Assembly: GCA_017962565.1 (NCBI GenBank)
Contig: JAGCVC010000014.1
Location: 1 to 42,071 of the forward strand
Origin: Alphaproteobacteria bacterium
GTDB taxonomy: Bacteria > Pseudomonadota > Alphaproteobacteria > CAAHEQ01 > UBA3637
Length of the DNA: 42,071 nucleotides
Reading direction: 5' to 3'
The notes beneath the pieces are model-generated. The model saw only the letters and a program-made list of their open reading frames with translations. It did not search any database and was not told the DNA's origin. This document shows, one piece after another, positions 38,675 to 42,071 of this stretch (positions are counted from its first letter, which is position 1; every line of letters begins with the position of its first letter). Both the position numbers and the translations under genes were made by a program.

Positions 38675-39202
38675 TTAAACCTTTTCAACCTGACTGAATT
38701 CCAATTCGACCGATGTCGGACGACCGAAAATAGTCACAGAAACTTTCATACGTGTCTTTTCCAAATCCACTTCTTCGACAACACCAGTAAAAGAAGCAAA
38801 CGGACCTTCCGTCACACGAACTTGTTCACCGGCTTCATAAACAACACGAGCACGCGGTTTAGCCGTTCCTTCGGCCATTTGTTCCATTACCTGTTTTGCT
38901 TCTTTTTCTGTCATAGCAACAGGCTTTTTACCACCCAAAAATCCGGTTGTTTTCGGCGTTTGCTTTACCATGTGCCATGTATCATCATTCATTTCCATTT
39001 GAATCAAAACGTATCCAGGGAAAAACTTACGTTCCGTTTCGACTTTTTTTCCTTTTTGAATATCAACAACAGTTTCAGTCGGAACTAATACTTCACCAAT
39101 ACGATCCGTCCAACCTTTCTTTTGAGCTTGTTCTTTAATCGACTCGGCAACTTTCTTTTCAAATCCCGAATACACATGCAAAACATACCAACGCATAGCC
39201 AT
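38675..39202 (-). CDS. nusG: Transcription termination/antitermination protein NusG
   Basis: The N-terminal NGN domain (RWYVLHVYSGFEKKVAESIKE, FFPGYVLIQMEMND) and C-terminal KOW domain (GEQVRVTEGPFASFTGVVEEVD) are complete in 175 aa. NusG binds RNA polymerase and couples it to Rho or the ribosome. It follows secE by 3 bp. Confidence 0.98.
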   Translation of the reverse strand: MAMRWYVLHVYSGFEKKVAESIKEQAQKKGWTDRIGEVLVPTETVVDIQKGKKVETERKFFPGYVLIQMEMNDDTWHMVKQTPKTTGFLGGKKPVAMTEKEAKQVMEQMAEGTAKPRARVVYEAGEQVRVTEGPFASFTGVVEEVDLEKTRMKVSVTIFGRPTSVELEFSQVEKV

Positions 39203-39205
39203 TTA

Positions 39206-39397
39206 TTACGCTCCTAAAATAATACTGACAATCTTTGCCGACAAAGCATCTACAACCCCAAAGAAAGCCGCTAATATCAAACAGACAATAATAACAATCA
39301 CACTCACTTGTGTTGTTTCTTGACGTGTAGGCCACGTAATTTTAGCGAACTCTTGCTTAACTTGCCGTAAAAAAGCGGCCGGAGAAATTTTTGCCAT
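39206..39397 (-). CDS. secE: Preprotein translocase subunit SecE
   Basis: The 63-aa protein from 39397 (AAGGAAA upstream) is the short, single-helix SecE form. It has an amphipathic region with FAKITWPTRQETTQVS and one transmembrane segment (VIVIIVCLILAAFFGVVDAL). An in-frame ATG at 39421 is too far from the ribosome binding site. It clamps SecY in the translocon. Confidence 0.95.
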   Translation of the reverse strand: MAKISPAAFLRQVKQEFAKITWPTRQETTQVSVIVIIVCLILAAFFGVVDALSAKIVSIILGA

Positions 39398-39431
39398 TTT
39401 ATTTTCCTTACAATTGTACAATTTCTTTTTT

Positions 39432-39507
39432 TGGCAGGGGCGGTAGGATTTGAACCCGCGACCCTCGGTTTTGGAGACCGATGCTCTACCAGCTGAGCTA
39501 CACCCCT
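39432..39507 (-). tRNA. tRNA-Trp (CCA)
   Basis: The - strand gives AGGGGTG acceptor pairing with CGCCCCT, anticodon loop CTCCAAA (anticodon CCA), discriminator G and encoded CCA. The T stem shows a C-A mismatch and a G-T pair (GCGGG/CCTAC). It precedes secE and shares its promoter, as in many bacteria. Confidence 0.93.
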
Positions 39508-39551
39508 AATTCCAAGTGTCCGAATCTCTTTTATAAAAATTCAGACGCGTG

Positions 39552-39580
39552 ATTATACCTGCTTTAAAAATCATTGTCAA
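39552..39580 (-). promoter_or_regulatory. Consensus sigma-70 promoter for tRNA-Trp-secE-nusG
   Basis: TTGACA (39575-39580) and TATAAT (39552-39557) on the - strand are separated by exactly 17 bases, a perfect consensus promoter. It lies 45 bases before the tRNA-Trp 5' end and probably drives the whole ribosomal protein/RNA polymerase block, together with any internal promoters. Confidence 0.9.
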
Positions 39581-39719
39581 GCACTTTTTCAAAAAAATTT
39601 TAAGAATATGTTAAGAATTTAAAAAAGACTTAGCAATCTCTAATGGGGGCCTTTATTTTTACAGCCTTTTTAATTTTTTACCTTCTGTTTTTGTCTTGGA
39701 TTTTAAAAATAATTTCAGC

Positions 39720-39748
39720 TTTACCTTCCCCCAAAAAAGTGGTATAAT
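39720..39748 (+). promoter_or_regulatory. Promoter of the 410-aa hypothetical gene
   Basis: TTTACC (39720-39725) and TATAAT (39743-39748) are 17 bases apart, and the start codon is 35 bases downstream of the -10 box. The -10 is perfect and the -35 weak. Confidence 0.6.
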
Positions 39749-39782
39749 AATAAGGTAGCGTAAATTGAAAAGGAAGGATTTT

Positions 39783-41015
39783 ATGCCGGAAGAAAGTGGT
39801 CTAAAGCAATTTATACGTCAAAATACTCTACAGGAGCCGTCAACAGATACGAAGGTGCCTTTGAAGAGTAATGATCCGGCCGCTGAAATTAAACGTTTTG
39901 AAGATGCCGCAAGAGCAAGCGAAGCGGAAAGCAATCCTTATTTTTGGTTAGATAACGTATTATATGATGCAGAATATGTCAAATCCTTTTGCGAAACTTT
40001 AAATAATTCCGGTACAGAAAAGGATAAATTTATTTATGAAGTTTTAAAAGCTTCATCAAGAAAAGGAGAAAAAGGGGAATGTTTTGGAAAAAAATTTCCA
40101 AATGCAGAGGATTGTTTTAATGTCATGCGCCAAATTAGAGATTTAAGACGCATTTATTCTACTGTGCTTACTTCTGCACGTGATGCGGACGATAGCGATC
40201 TCGATAAATTTATTATGAAGGCATGGGCTTCAAGAGACAATAAAATTAAACTTAACGGGAGAAAGTATGATGTTTCATTAAAAGGCATGCCTCCGGAGAC
40301 ACAGTTTGAATGTACAAAAATCTTAGATGAAGAGTTGTTTCAAGATGTAGATTTAGATACAAAAAGATTTTTACATTCTCATATGCCGAAGGACCCTCAG
40401 CTTTTTTCCTGGAAACCAAAAGAAGAACAAAAAGATGTAAAATCACCTGAATATATCAGCAGATTATATAGATTGATGGAACTTAGTGGCAATCCCGGCA
40501 TTCGTAAAACAGAAGATTCCATGATCGAAAGTGTTGTCGGTGAAAATCGAGCTCATTTTATACCGGATTTGGATATGGTTGGCGGAACTTGTTACGCAAA
40601 CAATATAGATCACTATATTTCCGAATTGGCACATGCATTCAGAAATAAAAACAACTTTTTTGGTGAAACTTTACAATTTACCAGAGATGGCTTGTCGGAT
40701 ATCTTCTCTTTTAACAATTGGGGATTCACAACAAAAGCTGTTGATAAAAATTATAAGGATCCGGAAAAAATGGAGCATGATACCCACGAAATAGTTGAGC
40801 CGGAACTAAATAGATATTTGGACGGAAAGACACCAACAGTCGAACAAATGTATGCCCGGATTGATATGCAACGTAAAACAACCGGAAACACTTATTCACC
40901 TACCATTTCTGCCGGAAAAATGATCGAAGAAGGCTATAAGCAAATAAAAGCTGAAGAAACAGAAAAAGCAAAAAGGGAAGCGTTGGTCGGAGCTCTTCTT
41001 CCGGGGGGGCGTTAA
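39783..41015 (+). CDS. Hypothetical 410-aa protein, possible degenerate metallopeptidase fold
   Basis: The start at 39783 is set by AGGAAGG 5-6 bases upstream; a TTG at 39765 is less likely. The sequence is hydrophilic, mostly helical and has no signal peptide or transmembrane segment. The C-terminal part contains GGTCYANNIDHYISELAHAF, where SELAH (about residues 280-284) looks like a zincin HExxH with the first His replaced, followed by HDTHEIVEPEL about 50 residues later. This resemblance is weak and may be chance. An effector-like or regulatory role is possible but unproven. A run of seven or eight G just before the stop is prone to indels. Confidence 0.75.
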   Translation: MPEESGLKQFIRQNTLQEPSTDTKVPLKSNDPAAEIKRFEDAARASEAESNPYFWLDNVLYDAEYVKSFCETLNNSGTEKDKFIYEVLKASSRKGEKGECFGKKFPNAEDCFNVMRQIRDLRRIYSTVLTSARDADDSDLDKFIMKAWASRDNKIKLNGRKYDVSLKGMPPETQFECTKILDEELFQDVDLDTKRFLHSHMPKDPQLFSWKPKEEQKDVKSPEYISRLYRLMELSGNPGIRKTEDSMIESVVGENRAHFIPDLDMVGGTCYANNIDHYISELAHAFRNKNNFFGETLQFTRDGLSDIFSFNNWGFTTKAVDKNYKDPEKMEHDTHEIVEPELNRYLDGKTPTVEQMYARIDMQRKTTGNTYSPTISAGKMIEEGYKQIKAEETEKAKREALVGALLPGGR

Positions 41016-41029
41016 TTCAATTGCTTGTA

Positions 41030-41881
41030 TTACCGTTCAAGATATCCCCTTATTCTTTCAAGTTTGTTCATACAATCGGAAACGCCTAAATCGTATATAC
41101 TTTGCAATTTGTTTGTATTTTTTTCAACTCTTTTTACGTTCATTAATTTGGATGGACGCAGAACAATAATTTTATTTTCTTTTTCATACTCTTCAATTAA
41201 ATCCATTGTTTCGTTATAGATTTTGTGACGATTGCATCCAGCTTCAACAAAATTCGGAAATTTTTTATAGAAAAGCTTGTAAAAAGCACGAGGATGTAAG
41301 TTTTTCTTCCTGTACCCTAAAGGTCTTGTCAACACAACAATAATCTTGTCTGACTTGGCTTCAAGGACTTTTCTAAAAGGGACAGGGTCGCTTATTCCAC
41401 CATCTAAATACAAATTCTCATTTATTTCTACGGGTTTTGATACAAACGGCATAGAACCGGAGGCTCTGAAATATTCTATATCTTTCTCGGCATCATCAAT
41501 TTTGATGTATTCGGCTTTTCCTGTTTGCAAATTAGTGACAACGGCATAAAAATCAACGGGAGATTTTTTATATGTTTCAAAATCAAGCTTATCCAATTCA
41601 TAAACAAGCTTATTGAAACAAAATTCTTTGTTCATGATGTTCCCTGTTGTTATCAATGAATGCAAACCCATATAATTTTTGTTGTTTGCATACTTTAGAT
41701 TATATCTTAATGCACGACCTATTTGGCGAGATTTGTAATTCAAACCAAATAAAGCACCGGCTGACACAGCATATATGGCATCAACATTTATATTGTTTTT
41801 CATAAAAGTATCGAGGATTCCCGCAGAATACAATCCTCTCATACCACCGCCTTCAAGTATTAATGTTATTTTTCCAGACAT
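41030..41881 (-). CDS. Patatin-like phospholipase
   Basis: The 283-aa protein has the oxyanion-hole motif EGGGMRGLYSAG (residues 10-21), a nucleophile elbow AVSAG with Ser40 (first glycine of GxSxG replaced by alanine), and the catalytic aspartate in DGGISDP (Asp160). This is the bacterial YjjU-like group of patatins, which hydrolyse phospholipid or other acyl esters using a Ser-Asp dyad. No signal peptide is present, so it acts in the cytoplasm or is exported by a signal-independent route. It converges on the 410-aa gene, with 14 bp between stops. Confidence 0.9.
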   Translation of the reverse strand: MSGKITLILEGGGMRGLYSAGILDTFMKNNINVDAIYAVSAGALFGLNYKSRQIGRALRYNLKYANNKNYMGLHSLITTGNIMNKEFCFNKLVYELDKLDFETYKKSPVDFYAVVTNLQTGKAEYIKIDDAEKDIEYFRASGSMPFVSKPVEINENLYLDGGISDPVPFRKVLEAKSDKIIVVLTRPLGYRKKNLHPRAFYKLFYKKFPNFVEAGCNRHKIYNETMDLIEEYEKENKIIVLRPSKLMNVKRVEKNTNKLQSIYDLGVSDCMNKLERIRGYLER

Positions 41882-42014
41882 TTGTGTTTCCTTTTTAATT
41901 GCCGCATTTTAGCAATTTACCAAAACAAAAGCAAGGGCAAAAAAAACACCTCTCACCAAAAGGCGGCTGAAGTTACCTTTTTATTTCCGTCAGTTTCATT
42001 TTTAAGCATTAAAA

Positions 42015-42035
42015 AAGTCCCTTATTCAAGGACTT
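42015..42035 (-). terminator. Terminator after the right-edge tRNA
   Basis: AAGTCC (42015-42020) and GGACTT (42030-42035) form a 6-bp stem with a 9-base loop, followed by a T-run on the - strand. It lies about 10 bases past the CCA end of the tRNA. Confidence 0.7.
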
Positions 42036-42045
42036 AATATATCAT

Positions 42046-42071
42046 TGGAGCGGGTGAAGGGAATCGAACCC
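42046..42071 (-). tRNA. 3' end of a tRNA, probably tRNA-Gly (partial)
   Basis: On the - strand the last bases read as T loop TTCGATT within a GGG/CCC stem, then CACCCGC, discriminator T and CCA. A CCCGC acceptor arm with U73 is typical of bacterial tRNA-Gly. The anticodon lies outside the window, so identity is inferred. Confidence 0.7.

Overview
The window looks like the chromosome of a low-GC alphaproteobacterium, possibly one of the uncultured gut-associated groups. The evidence is the gene order tolQ-tolR-tolA-tolB-pal-cpoB-tilS-ftsH, an alphaproteobacterial-type family 4-like uracil-DNA glycosylase, a PleC/DivJ-style histidine kinase, and a GAAC-N7-GTAC site over the recA promoter that resembles the alphaproteobacterial LexA box. 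The taxon is an inference; no rRNA gene is present.

Region 1 (1-7636, all + strand) is accessory DNA. It starts with a three-gene restriction-modification module: a small motif-I adenine methyltransferase subunit, an Eco57I-like methyltransferase with NPPY, and a GIY-YIG-like nuclease fused to a DEAD-type helicase. An exported single-HKD phospholipase D-type nuclease follows two bases later. Next come three unrecognised genes, in which two small paralogues flank a 205-aa protein, and then a serine recombinase preceded by strong inverted repeats. A bidirectional terminator separates the island from an initiator tRNA gene.

Region 2 (7637-18441) is mixed. It holds tRNA-fMet, a frameshifted MORN-repeat gene behind an intact promoter with a dyad, a TPR lipoprotein, uracil-DNA glycosylase, an M23 envelope peptidase, a histidine kinase/solute-binding-protein pair, recA, a HAD phosphatase and an ankyrin protein.

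Region 3 (18506-27648, - strand) is the Tol-Pal envelope cluster followed by tilS and ftsH. Two extra lipoprotein genes lie between tolB and pal. One is only 42 codons; its N-terminus resembles Pal and its C-terminus resembles the neighbouring lipoprotein.

Region 4 (27784-39580, - strand) is the classic transcription/translation block: a perfect-consensus promoter, tRNA-Trp, secE, nusG, rplK, rplA, an L10-type leader, rplJ, rplL, rpoB and rpoC, ending at a terminator before tolQ. tuf is not part of it.

Region 5 (39720-42071) holds an unrecognised 410-aa protein with its own promoter, a convergent patatin-like lipase and the 3' end of a probable tRNA-Gly cut by the window edge.

The best candidate for something undescribed is the island at 157-7513, particularly the coupling of the restriction operon to an exported nuclease and the paralogue-hypothetical-paralogue trio.
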